Below, piece after piece: positions 1 to 10,754 of a stretch of DNA of 64,000 nucleotides; position 1 is the stretch's first letter, and each line of letters begins with the position of its first letter. The position numbers and the translations under genes are program-made. Location: assembly GCA_004802725.1 (NCBI GenBank), contig SGPM01000001.1, positions 186,001 to 250,000 of the forward strand, read 5' to 3'. This stretch comes from Antrodiella citrinella (taxonomy: Eukaryota > Basidiomycota > Agaricomycetes > Polyporales > Steccherinaceae). The notes under the pieces were generated by a model, which saw only the letters and a list, made by a program, of their open reading frames with translations, was not told the origin of the DNA and ran no database searches.

Positions 1-159
1 CGTCCGTCCATGAAAATAAGAAGTACAGTACGTACTATTAATGAGACTGAGAAAAGTCTGTATAGGATAATGGCGCAAATCCAAGATCCTTGGCATGAGA
101 AAGTCTCCTGATGTGCGAAAAGTCTGGTACCCAATATCCTGCAAAGACAAACTCCGAGA

Positions 160-3066
160 TCAGCTGCTGAACAATGGCTGCGTGACACTGCTACCAGCTG
201 TCCCTCCAGTGGGCAACGGGACATTCAAAGTCGTGCTAGTGGACGACGAGGACCACCCGCTGGGGGTGGCACCGGAACCCAACGTGAACCCAAGCGTCAA
301 TGAAGGGAGCGTCTGCGTCGGGTCAGAGACCGTGACATTCCACCCGCTCAGACGAAGAATGACGATGGACGGTCCGTTAGAAGTGACCGTGACGGGCGCT
401 CCGGAGGTGGGGAATTCAATACTACCGCCTGTGCTGCCCCAGAAGACGGCAAAAGCGACGCCGTTGTCCGTCATCGCCGAGACAGACGCGTCATTATTTA
501 TGCTCTGCATCGTGGTACTAGAGAGTTTTGATTGGAACTCTGCCGCGGTGGTTCCTGGGAAGACACTGTACGAAACAGCACGGGTGAGATCCAGGTGGTC
601 TAGCCATGCGGCGAAGAGGTCGACGGTGGCGGGAGGTTGGTGAGAAGAACCAAGACTGGTCCACGCTCCAGTACGAGGGCCTACTTCAATGGATAGGGAC
701 ACGGAGCCCTGTGGGTTGAAGGAGTATCCGACGCCACCATGCCACAACGAGCTAGCATTGCTGTAGTTACCCGTGGCGACGACTGCGTTGTCGACCACGA
801 CATCACCGTCGTGCTTCCGTTGGTCCAAGACCGAAAATACCGGCGCCTTGGTCGCGGAGGTGACCTTAGGGATCATGATATGTTGGACGTCGTTGCTGAG
901 GAAGAACCACGTCTTCTGCCAGCCGAACTGCTTCGTCAGAGGGTTCTGATATTGCATCGCTGCAACTCCGACGGAGCCGTCGGAAGCCCCACCGACGAAC
1001 GCCTGCAATCCCGCTTGTCCTGCTGACCCACAAGACAGCTGCGTCGCACCGTAATCAACGGTAGTGCCGGGAATCAGATTCCAGTCCCAAGCTGCGGCGA
1101 TATCCTCATACTCGTCCCCGGAGAGGTACGTGTACATGGTGCCGTCGCTCAGATGGAAACCGAACGGATTCTGGGTGTTGACGCACTCCGTATTTCGAGT
1201 GCGACTGGAATACATGCGGAGTGTCGAGACATACCCTGGACCACGGTTGACCTGAGGGATCAGAAGTGAGCTGCAGGCCTAGAAGCAGATATCGTCTAGC
1301 AGACTTACCATGTAGTCATTGGCATAGAACATGCGATTTCCGTCCAGTTCCCCAGCATTCGCATCTGTAGTGTTCTTCGTAAGACCGTTGTACACCTCGG
1401 TTAGAGTATCCGATCCCCAAAGCTGTCCAAGAACTTGAATCTGAGTTAAGTTGAGATTGATTTGAGCGGTAGCTCTATTGCCGATGGTCAGCATTTCCTT
1501 CAATATGTCGATTGGGAATTTACTCACTGGCCATCGATGACCGGAAGTGATATGAATCGCCCAAGAACGCTCTGTGAACGGGCACGTTTACATTTTCAGT
1601 TGTGGAAGAATTATTGTGAAAGTGACTCACGAAATCCCAATGCAAGACATTTGTCAAGGTATTGCGGTATATCATCCACTGGTCTCCGTCTATCAGAGTT
1701 TGAAATGCGTTTCGCGAATCGCCACTAGCTTGGTATCTCGTGTCGGCGGCCTCGATTTCCAGCGCAACCGCATCGTTGGTACTGTTCCCATAAGCGTCAG
1801 TGACCGAAGAACAGAACCACCTGTCGCTGCAACTCACTAATCCTTTCCATAATTGCCGTTATAGATAATGCCCTCATGTTGCGCGAAGGATCCGTCAGCT
1901 CGTATACCGTCCTGTCGAAGCGTGTTCTGGACAACGACTTCGGCGTGTACACGATTAAATGCGTCGGAAAGCAGAGTCATGTTCGAAGTGAGTAGTCCGT
2001 TGTCTATGCCGATCGTAGCAATATCTAGAGTGTTGGCACCGGTCACGGCACCACCTCCAACAATGCCAGTGTTGAAAGTGCCGTAAGCACGGTTGGAAAT
2101 CTTGGTGCAATTGCCTAGCTCTGCAGGCGTAAGGGAGCCGTTGAGCAGAAGGCACGTCGGAGCTACCAGTTTGGGGACGAGAATGACCTGTATGCTGATG
2201 TCAGGTGTACGCATCCCGCCCACTGATAAGGACACATACATTAGCAAACCAATTCGGGTTCCATAAGCCGGGCGTGTTGCAGCCGCATGCCTTTTCCCCT
2301 CCCGATACCAAACAAGCGGTGTCTGAGAAATCATTGGAGAACCAGAACGCCATGGCTCGAGAAATGGAGGTCCTCAAATCGTTATTGTTGACCAACTGGC
2401 TTGGGGTGGTAAACCCTCCGTGCCATGCAGCAGCCATATTCTCTGTTAACATGGCTGTCAGATGGAAAGAAGTCACTGGACACGCAAATGAATTCTTACC
2501 TATCCGTACCCAGTGATCCGAAGCGGGCCAATTGGCGTTCTGCGCCGTACAACCAGCAGTATAGTCAACATCAGTGGCAGGCCATTTGCCGTCAGGACCT
2601 AAGGTCGAGATCCTGGGCGCATGAAGGGTGTTAGAGCGCTATTCGGAGGTTTTGAAACAAGCACGTACCACCCTGGTACATCCGTCGCATTTTCGAGTCC
2701 ACCGACGATGACCGAGAGTCGACGGGAGGTCATCGTCTGGATATCGTCCTGTACAGTCGAATTCGCAGGGGTTTGTCCGGCGGGTGTAGAACTGCTGTCC
2801 GGCGATGTGGGAGTACTGCTAGTGCCGCGGTGCTTATTTCTTGTCACAAGCACGGCGGCGCAGACGACTGCAATTATAATGCCGGCGACGAGAGCCCCAA
2901 GAAGAATGTAACGAACTATTTTGCGCCTCCTTGGTCTCGGTTCAGAATAAAGAGGCTGCAAAGTGGGGGACCATGCTTTTCCGAACGCAGGAGTGCGGGG
3001 AGACTCGACTTGGTGATCGTACAGAGGCTGAGACTCGTTCCGGACGACATCGTCGGAGGACATCAT
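160..3066 (-). CDS. Polysaccharide lyase family 8 (hyaluronate/chondroitin/xanthan lyase-like), type II membrane protein
   Basis: Predicted to cleave uronic-acid-containing polysaccharides by beta-elimination. Eight exons (3066-2669, 2612-2500, 2442-2240, 2187-1838, 1781-1631, 1571-1528, 1474-1309, 1251-160) join into an 838-residue protein. Residues 1-52 are hydrophilic and end in an Arg/Lys cluster. Residues 53-75 are one membrane helix, followed by a Ser/Thr/Pro linker and then the lyase. Family landmarks are visible: NPNWF near residue 234 (the usual motif is NWW), DGSFAQHEGIIYNGNYGKD with the expected catalytic His342 and Tyr351 nine residues apart as in bacterial hyaluronate lyases, HWDFSVLGRFIS, and SSRTRNTE carrying the Arg pair. 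The C-terminal beta domain is complete, so the enzyme looks intact. The membrane anchor instead of a cleaved signal peptide is inferred from the N-terminus. The substrate cannot be told from sequence. Confidence 0.9.
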
Positions 3067-4042
3067 GGCTCAGACCATGCAGGTGGTGACAAGCAAAGGA
3101 AGGGCGGATAGTTCGCGGAATGTGGGTGGTTGGATTAGATACGGCTGCCCGTGGCGCGCGCGCGCCTGTGCTTGCAGGGCGTGTAGTAAACGCGTGCGGT
3201 CTCGTTACGCGTCTCAAAAGCGAGGGACGGCCGAAGACGAGAATACACGGGAAGGGCAGGACGGAATTTAGGCTGGGAGAGAATCCGAACAGATCTATGG
3301 AGGCCAAGAACAAGAGAGGTCCACGGATGAATGACATGAATGCAGAATTCAACCAAACACACGCCGCATGGGAGTGCCAGCGTTGACTCTCCCGTCTGTC
3401 CGTGCTTCCCAGTCGCCAAACGCCTCCCTCTCGCCGCTCTCTGTCGTCAGTCGAGCTGATATCATCGTCGCAGCATCCTGAGTAGGCAATCAACCGTGAG
3501 CAATAAAACCCCCTGCGAACATACGCACACGCACATGCAATTCTCTATATTTATTAGATCCTGCGACTCTTGGCACTGGGAACTATAAAAGATCCTGACG
3601 CTCCGATTAGCTGCATGCACGGCCGGTCTCCCATGCCCTGCGTGAGGTTTGTCCGAGGGTTTGTCCATAATTCTGCAGAACGCCTCCTGAGCCACGATAT
3701 GTAGCAGAACGCGGAGGTCGGTCGGCCAACAGCATTGAATGGAACAGGCCGAAACAGTCGAAGCTGACCGAGGAGAACATCGACAAACGCTCGACGAACC
3801 GAACCTCTCTGGACGAACACTCCGGCAATGCCCCGCTCGGCCCGCCCCCGGACAACTGGGCATACATCCACCCTTCATGCGTTGTTCAAAGCTGCACACT
3901 ATGTATACCAGCAAACCAGAATCTCACCGCATATACTTTTATCCAGCAATGTGTGACAACTTGACAGATGTCTCCCAAGACCCTCCACTCACCAGAATCT
4001 GCCCTCCATCACAGCTCCGCACGTTGACAGTTGTCAGCAGCG
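3067..4042. other. Intergenic region between divergent lyase and amidase genes
   Basis: About 1 kb separates the two start codons. I see open frames but none with splice-supported or family-like protein. It must hold both 5' regions. A short alternating GC run lies near 3154-3165. Confidence 0.6.
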
Positions 4043-6171
4043 ATGGCGACAGTCTTGGCATCATCATCGCCTGCGGAGGGTTGGGAGGAAAAGGTCAAAG
4101 CGAAGCGCAAGCAGCAGCAAGAGTCTATTCCTCAAGAATGGGTTATCTCTCAGATCAAGACGACGCCAAATGTATTGGATATCCCTGCCACATGTGGGCT
4201 CATGACGGCAAGGGAGCTCGAGATCACTGGCACAGATGATGTGTCTGTTGTACTCGAGAACCTGTCGCGGGGAGCATGGAGCTCCTTCGAAGTCACCACC
4301 GCCTTCTGCAAGCGCGCTGTTATCGCACATCAGCTGGTCAGTGCCGCCGTTCGTATTCTGCTTACTGACCACTGATCACGTGTAGACGAACTGCCTCACC
4401 GAAATCTTCGTCAAAGAGGCTTTGGAGCGTGCCACAGAGCTCGATGATCACCTGAAACGGACGGGGAAGGTCGTCGGACCGTTGCATGGCCTGCCTATTT
4501 CGTTGAAAGACCAATACCGCATCAAAGGTCTCGAAGCTACCATGGGTGTGTACCACTTGCATTGCGTTCGCATGAGATGGGATGCCAACCTCCCCCAGGA
4601 TATGTCTCCTGGATAGGCCAACTGGCCAAGGATGATGCTGCAACGGTGAAACTCCTCATTCAGAACGGTGCAGTGCTATACGTGAAGACAAACGTGCCAC
4701 AAACATTGATGGTGAGAGTCTAAGGAAGCCATTCAGGATAGCTCCTTTGATAATCAAGGAACGCAGTGGGGAGAAACCTTGAATAATGTCTTCGGTCGAA
4801 CGCTGAATCCCCACAACACGGCATTTACCTCGGGCGGTTCCACTGGGGGAGAAGGCGCACTTATCGCCCTTCACGGGAGCGTGCTTGGTGTCGGCACAGA
4901 TGTCGCAGGGTCCGCACAACTCCGTCGAATTCTCATGACTACACTTTTCTTACCTAATTGCAGATCTATACGCATTCCGTCTCACTACAACGGGATCTAT
5001 GGGTTCAAGCCTAGTTCACAGCGAGTACCTACGTACGGTATGGTAAATGCTTTGGAGGGTCAAGATGTGGTACCCACAGTCGCGGGGCCTCTCTCCGCCT
5101 CTATCTCGGGGTTGAAGGCATTTATGCACACGATACTCAGCTCTCGCCCGTGGACTGTGGATCCGAACGTCATACGCAAGCCTTGGGATTCCGATGCATA
5201 TGCCTTGAAGGAACACGGGGACGGCCAGGGGCTTTGTTTTGGTGTTATCTGGGATGACGGACATCTCAAACCGCACCCCCCGATTAACCGGGCCCTTCAG
5301 ATGGCCAAACTAGCCTTGGAGAAGGCAGGCCACACGGGTATGAACTTCCCGTCACCTGTGTTTTGTATTGTTCGTAATCGCCTTTTCGGCAGTAATTGAT
5401 TGGGTCCCACTTCATCACCGTGAGTTGAATGCCAACGCGGTAAGTGCATGCTTCCACACATCCCCGTCTAGATTTTACAGACTCATGCATTTTCCAGCGG
5501 TCAATTTTCCTCTCGGATGGCGCTGAAGACTACCGCTCTGCTATCACTCCGAGCGGTGAACCGATGATCACTTCCATGCGGCCAGGTGCAGATCCTGCGG
5601 ATGTGCCAGTGTTTCGACAGCCCCGCAAGCCGCTGAGCGCATTTGAGTTGTGGCAGTTGCACAAGGAGCGCAGAGAGCTGCGACACGCGTATTTTGAGCA
5701 TTGGAATACTACGGCGAGTGTGACCGGTACTGGCAGGCCCGTTGATGCTCTCATCGCTCCTGTCATGCCTTACACATCTGTTCCACATGGATCGACGGGG
5801 TACGTCGTCTTCAGTCATAAGGCGAATATAAATTACTGAGCCTTTCCCCTTAGGCCCGCCACATATACCCTGGTGTTCAGTACTCTTGATTGCCCATCAC
5901 TCGTTTTCCCAGTGACGAAGGTGGATCCCGTCGCTGACTCTCGGGCACCTCCTCACGAGTTCAGAGGTGCCGACGATGAAGCCTTATATAATTTGTGTAT
6001 GTCTTCTCGTGATAGGTTTTTCTTGCCAAGTCAACTCACCTAGCCTTGACAGACAACCCAGGAGTGATGTCTGGTATGCCGGTCGGATTGCAGTTAGTCG
6101 CACAGAGAAATGAGGAGGAAGCCCTTCTTGCGATGGGCGCAATTATGGATAGCGCCTTGAAGAAATTGTAA
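4043..6171 (+). CDS. Amidase (amidase-signature hydrolase, fungal acetamidase-like)
   Basis: Hydrolyses an amide to acid and ammonia; likely cytosolic because no signal peptide or membrane helix is seen. Nine exons (4043-4336, 4386-4545, 4599-4711, 4767-4909, 4964-5337, 5393-5439, 5498-5799, 5854-5996, 6053-6171) give 564 residues, normal for the family. The Ser-cisSer-Lys triad is present: Lys139 in ISLKDQYRIKG, Ser214 in TSGGSTGG, and nucleophile Ser238 in GTDVAGSIRIP. GRTLNP and a C-terminal PGVMSGMPVGLQLV are further family landmarks. The fourth intron (4910-4963) is 54 nt, in frame, open, and has a weak GTCCGC donor; it falls immediately before the nucleophile codon. Substrate unknown; fungal relatives act on small amides such as acetamide. 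Confidence 0.93.
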
Positions 6172-6697
6172 TATACCTGACGGAACGCATCTACTGTACG
6201 TTTATAACATCATATGTGCTGTTGGATCGTTTATTTTAAATCTTCTCCCTTCTCTTTTGTTCAACGAACTTGAACATGAGCCGACCTTCTGAAGCCGTTG
6301 ATCAACATGCCGCTGACTCGATGCCGATTCTTTTTGTCAAGCAGTTGCCGCCGCGTGTCAGCTTTCTCATAAAGATCGTATAAGGAAACCTTCCGGAGGA
6401 TCTTGGACAACAAAACCAAATACTAGTAGCTACAATATGATCCTGGTCACTGTTGAACCGTTCTACGTCCCCTTCTTTGCAATTATTCAGATAGCTGCCA
6501 GGATGGTTGATGTTGACGAATGGTGTCGGGTGACGTGGCCGAGGTAGAATACAGGGCGATGAGGAAAGAGGCGATATATGCGAAAAGGCTGTGGGCGAAG
6601 GTGTCGTGTGTGAACAGAGGCCCGTGGAAGAAAACGGGGACAAGCTAGGCGGCGACGGTATGTTTGAGACGTGCAATGGAGTAGTGGCTCGATCCAC

Positions 6698-7390
6698 TTA
6701 ATCACGGCGCAGAGACGTTCCAAAAACTTGCACGATATTGTCAGTTTGACTTATATCATGATATACCATGATGTTTTGAAAATTGACCCGTACTTTGTAT
6801 CGTAGTGACCCCACCAATTCAAGCCCTATTTTCGTCAATATGTGAACGGGCCAACTCTGCATGACAGTGAGGTCAATCAGATCAAAGGTCCACATATAGA
6901 CAGACCATCACAGCACGAACTCGCCGTCAAGGATAATCATGTCCTGGTCAGATCGTGTTGCCTCTATGACAACACGATTTAAGTGTCCGAGGGTGCCTTT
7001 CAGTGAATACCCTATCCACCATAAGGTCACACATCCGTCCGCAAGAACAACACCTTCTACTTATTCCTGGTTCACATCGATGGCTGTGATGGACCTTGAC
7101 ACAAATCAGTACAGCAACACGTTCTGAGTATCATACAAACGTACATGTCGACGACTTCGGTCAAAGCAGACCGTTGTAAAATCCGCGAATATGCTGGATC
7201 ATTGTTACTTGATTTTCGCATGACTTCCTCCAGATGTTCTCGCATTGGGGATGAAGAGATGTTCTCGAAGATACAGTATGTTGGTCGAAAGTGCCGACCG
7301 AAGCGCAGGAGGAACCCGACTAGGACCGTGGAGGCTGTAATCCAGAAGCCGAAGATGGAAAAAAATCCCGCGATGCAGTTTGTCTGAAGA
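6698..7390 (-). pseudogene. Decayed coding remnant, unidentified
   Basis: On the minus strand one reading frame stays protein-like from about 7127 to 6698 but is broken by three stops. It contains stretches such as LADGCVTLWWIGYSLKGTLG, SDQDMIILDGEFVL and LTVMQSWPVHILTKIGLELV. Upstream (7390-7150) another minus-strand stretch begins CIAGFFSIFGFWITASTVLV, looks like a membrane helix, and runs into a charged, helical segment. I could not join these into an intact gene with plausible introns and I do not recognise the family. A true gene with unusual splicing is possible but less likely given the stops. Confidence 0.35.
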
Positions 7391-7864
7391 GGTAGTCATA
7401 CTATCGATGACCCACCTGTGCAACACGCGTGATCATGACCGTGTTGTGGCCGCTGCATTCCTTGTTCCATCTCGATAAATTCAGTGTACATTCTTCTATA
7501 CCATACCTTTCATAAACACCAAGCTTGAGAGAGAGAAAAGGGCTGTACGACATACAAAAAATCGAACATTGGTGGGGAATGGTGATCGAGAGCCAATTTG
7601 CGGCATCAAATATAGCTAGAGATAATATATACCGTGAAAATGCCGTCCAATTGAAAGTGTACATGTATTGCTTGTACTATAAATCTTTTGGATGAATGCA
7701 GAGGTCAAAAAAGTGCAGGGATGTGCGAGGTCAATGAAAGCGTGACACGAGAGTAGTCTCAGCCACCAGGGTTGGAGTCGCCAGATCGGCGGGTAGAGAC
7801 TCTAGTATTGTCGGGGTCGAGCTGGGCAACGCTGTGCTAGGGTTCACGAACGGAGGCGCCATAG

Positions 7865-7928
7865 ATAAAGACAAAGAGAGTCAAAGGGAGACGGGGAGAG
7901 AGAAAGAGAGAGACAGAGAGAGTGAAGA
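7865..7928 (+). repeat. Polypurine (GA-rich) tract
   Basis: About 60 nt almost entirely of A and G, dominated by GAGA units, some 130-190 nt upstream of the MPP10 start codon. A low-complexity promoter element or simple repeat; function not shown by the sequence. Confidence 0.7.
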
Positions 7929-8058
7929 TGTGCCACGGAGGACGTACGGATAACCCGATCATTTGTGATCGGAACAGGTGCAAACAACGGCTAGTAAATT
8001 TATCAATTCCTTGTCCTCACTCCTTTCACACTCTCTCTGGACACCCAGAGATCACACC

Positions 8059-10533
8059 ATGTTTTCATCTCCAAACCATTCCGACGACTCTCTGAGTGAG
8101 GTCGAGCTGCCGCTTGCGCCACCGTTGGCCCAGTTGTCCACTTTGCTCGAAACAAAACTCGAGGGTCTGGCCACAGGCAACAAGGACATACAACTGGCCG
8201 CATTGCAGGCGACGAAGTTCATTTTCGACAATGGTGAGCACTATTATGACGATAATGATTTTGTTCTCGCCACGATGACTCTGAGCCCAACCGTGCACCT
8301 GGGGAATGCCGAAACGCACGCTGACACCCTCTCGTAGCTCTGCAGACTGAATCCCAGTCCCGAGCAAAGCTCGTCGAGCTGCTCACCTCCATGTCCCCCG
8401 TCTACAAACCGCAAACGAGGTCCGAAGCCGCTGCTGAAGCAGCGCGAGCTCAACTTGAAGCGCAAATGAACATACCATCTTTGGAAAGTCTAGATATGTA
8501 TCGGAATCCTGATGTGCAAGAGACACCGCTTTCCGAGCTTACGATCGAAGGGATGAGCGCGGAACAAATATGGGAGCAAATGGAGCTGAGAGCTGCCAAT
8601 GTATGTGAGATATTGGAATTTGCTCTGGTTGGAGTGGCCGCCGACAGTGAGGAGGAAATGGAAGGTGAAGAGGGAGACGAGGATGAAGATGAAGACGACG
8701 TGCAAATGGGAGGACTAGAGGATGATGACGAAACGGAGGACGAGGACGAGAGTGAGGAATCAGAAGACGACGGGCTTGACGAAGATCTTGGAGAAGCTGT
8801 CACCAACCTGCGCGATCCCTCAGACGAGGAAGATAGCGAAATAGACCTGGACGGACCGTCTTTCCTCTCTGTAGGCAAACGTGCAGCGCACAGTAAACCT
8901 AGGAGGGGTGCTCATCCCGTACTGGACGACGGGTTTTTCGACTTGGCTGCGTTCAATGCGGAGACCGAGGAGGCTGAAGCGAGGGTCTCGTCTAAGGGTC
9001 GGTTGGGGGACGACAGCGATGAAGACGAGGATACCGAGGGAGAGGTAGACTACTTCGCTGCCGTTGGTGATGTAGCTCAGGACGATGATGACTCGGGTAT
9101 GGATTCATTCGTGATATTTATGTCTATGGTCACTCATGTCTCCCGCCTGATTATCAGAACTTCTCTACAAGGACTTTTACGAGCCACCAGCGAAAGTTTC
9201 CTCAAAAGGGAAGAGTAGTGGAAAGCCGCCGCCGCCATCTACCACGAGCAAAGTGCGCTTCCATGAGGAGGTTCGCGTCAAAAGCATCAAAGCAAAAGGA
9301 AAGGGTCTCCCAGTCTCTACTATATATGCCCCGGACGATGAGGATGAAGATGAAGACGACGAAGACGAAGATGAGGACGAAGATGAGGACGAGGATGGCA
9401 TGGAAATGGACGAAGAGGAGGATGACGATGACGAGGAGGAAGGCGAGGACGATATGACCTTAGATGGCGGTGAAGGCGGATTTGCGAGTCGTACAACCAT
9501 CGACCGTTTCAAAGATGACTTGTTTGCGGACGACGACGAGGAAGAGACCAGCACTGGTACGTTTCTTGTCCTGCCCTGCGCGTGCCTTACTCACACGACC
9601 TCTCACAGACATGTCTGCATTCCAGAAACGGGTGGCTGCTTTGCAAGAAGAGATCTCCTCTTTGGAAGGCGAGAACGTCGCGAAGAAGCACTGGACATTG
9701 ATGGGGGAAGCCTCTTCTCGCACAAGACCTCAGAACGCACTACTAGAAGAAGACCTCGAGTTCGAACGGCTGATGAAGAGCGTTCCTGTCATCACGGAAG
9801 AGAATGTCCTCAGTTTGGAGGAACTCATCAAAGCGCGAATTCTCGACAACCGGTTTGATGATGTCGTTCGACGGAGAGCCGAAGACGACAAGCCCTTCCT
9901 ACCGTCTCGCTTCTTCGACCTGCAGGATACCAAATCCAAACAGTCCCTGGCGGAGATATACGAAGACGAGTACACCGCGGCTCAGACGGGCGGTGTTGCT
10001 GGAGAAGATCGCGACGGTAAGCTCAAGAAGGAGCACGACGAGATTGAGAAGCTCTGGGACAACGTCTGTTCAAAGCTGGACGCTTTGAGCAACGCGCATT
10101 TCACGCCAAAAGCAGTGAGTTTTCCTTTTTCCTTTCGATCTCACTGCTACTCAAGGTTATGTTTCAGCCTAAAGCAACCATCTCGACCATTGCGAACGTT
10201 TCCTCTGCAACCCTCGAATCTGCACTGCCTACCACCAAGGCGACTTCTACCATGCTCGCTCCTGAAGAGGTCTTTACTCCCGAAGCGTCGGACCTACGCG
10301 CTCGCAGTGAGCTTACTCCTACAGAAAAACGTGCTCTGCACAACAAGACGAAGAAAGCGAAGAGGAAGGCTCGTGATAAGATGGAGAACGCTGTTGATAA
10401 GTACGCGAAGGTTAGGAACGTCAGGAAACAGAAGGAGGTGGCGTTAAAGAGTGTTGTCAAGTCAGGCAAAGGAGTGACCGTGATTGGCAAGGAGGGCGTA
10501 TCAGACAAGAAGAAAAGGATACAAAAGTCCTAG
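8059..10533 (+). CDS. MPP10: U3 small nucleolar ribonucleoprotein component Mpp10
   Basis: Scaffold of the U3 snoRNP/SSU processome, needed for early pre-18S rRNA cleavages in the nucleolus. Five exons (8059-8233, 8338-9096, 9158-9556, 9609-10114, 10168-10533) give 734 residues. Diagnostic features are the IWEQMELR block, long Asp/Glu-rich stretches, the DGFFDLAAFN and DYFAAV segments, YKDFYEPP, SKVRFHEEVRV, and the conserved C-terminal half (HWTLMGEA, PQNALLEEDLEFER, ARILDNRFDDVVRR). The C-terminus is Lys-rich with tandem basic motifs suitable for nuclear localisation. The start has a reasonable context (CACCATG). The acidic tracts are normal for Mpp10 and are encoded by GAN-rich low-complexity DNA near 8650-8770 and 9340-9450. 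Confidence 0.95.
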
Positions 10534-10754
10534 TCTATACCTAACAGTTTTTTCGTGGGCTTGCATTGGGCTTGCACGATCTTTGTCGCTGTTGCAATAT
10601 AATAAACCGTTGTATTGATGGAGACTGCTGGATCCCTGAAGTGGAATAAGGACTGGCGCGAAGAGCGTATGCTAGATAGAGACCGAGTTCGATGTCCGTG
10701 AAAAAGTAAGAAAAACCGGTATAAAAGCCATATAGAGGGTATACGATATGACGT

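Larger units (their letters stand above)
6172..8058. other. Gene-poor interval between amidase and MPP10
   Basis: About 1.9 kb without an intact gene that I can support. It contains the decayed coding remnant listed separately on the minus strand and a polypurine tract. No transposon open frame or terminal repeat was recognised. Confidence 0.5.

Noticed and set aside
95..643. 182-codon plus-strand open frame at the left edge
   Set aside because: Exactly antisense to the last exon of the lyase, whose protein is clearly real; the plus frame has no family-like features.
8450..8878. Minus-strand open frame with long Ser runs opposite MPP10
   Set aside because: It is the mirror of the GAN-rich acidic tract; Asp/Glu codons read backwards give Ser-rich nonsense.
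9177..9554. Second Ser-rich minus-strand frame opposite MPP10
   Set aside because: Same low-complexity artefact over the second acidic tract.
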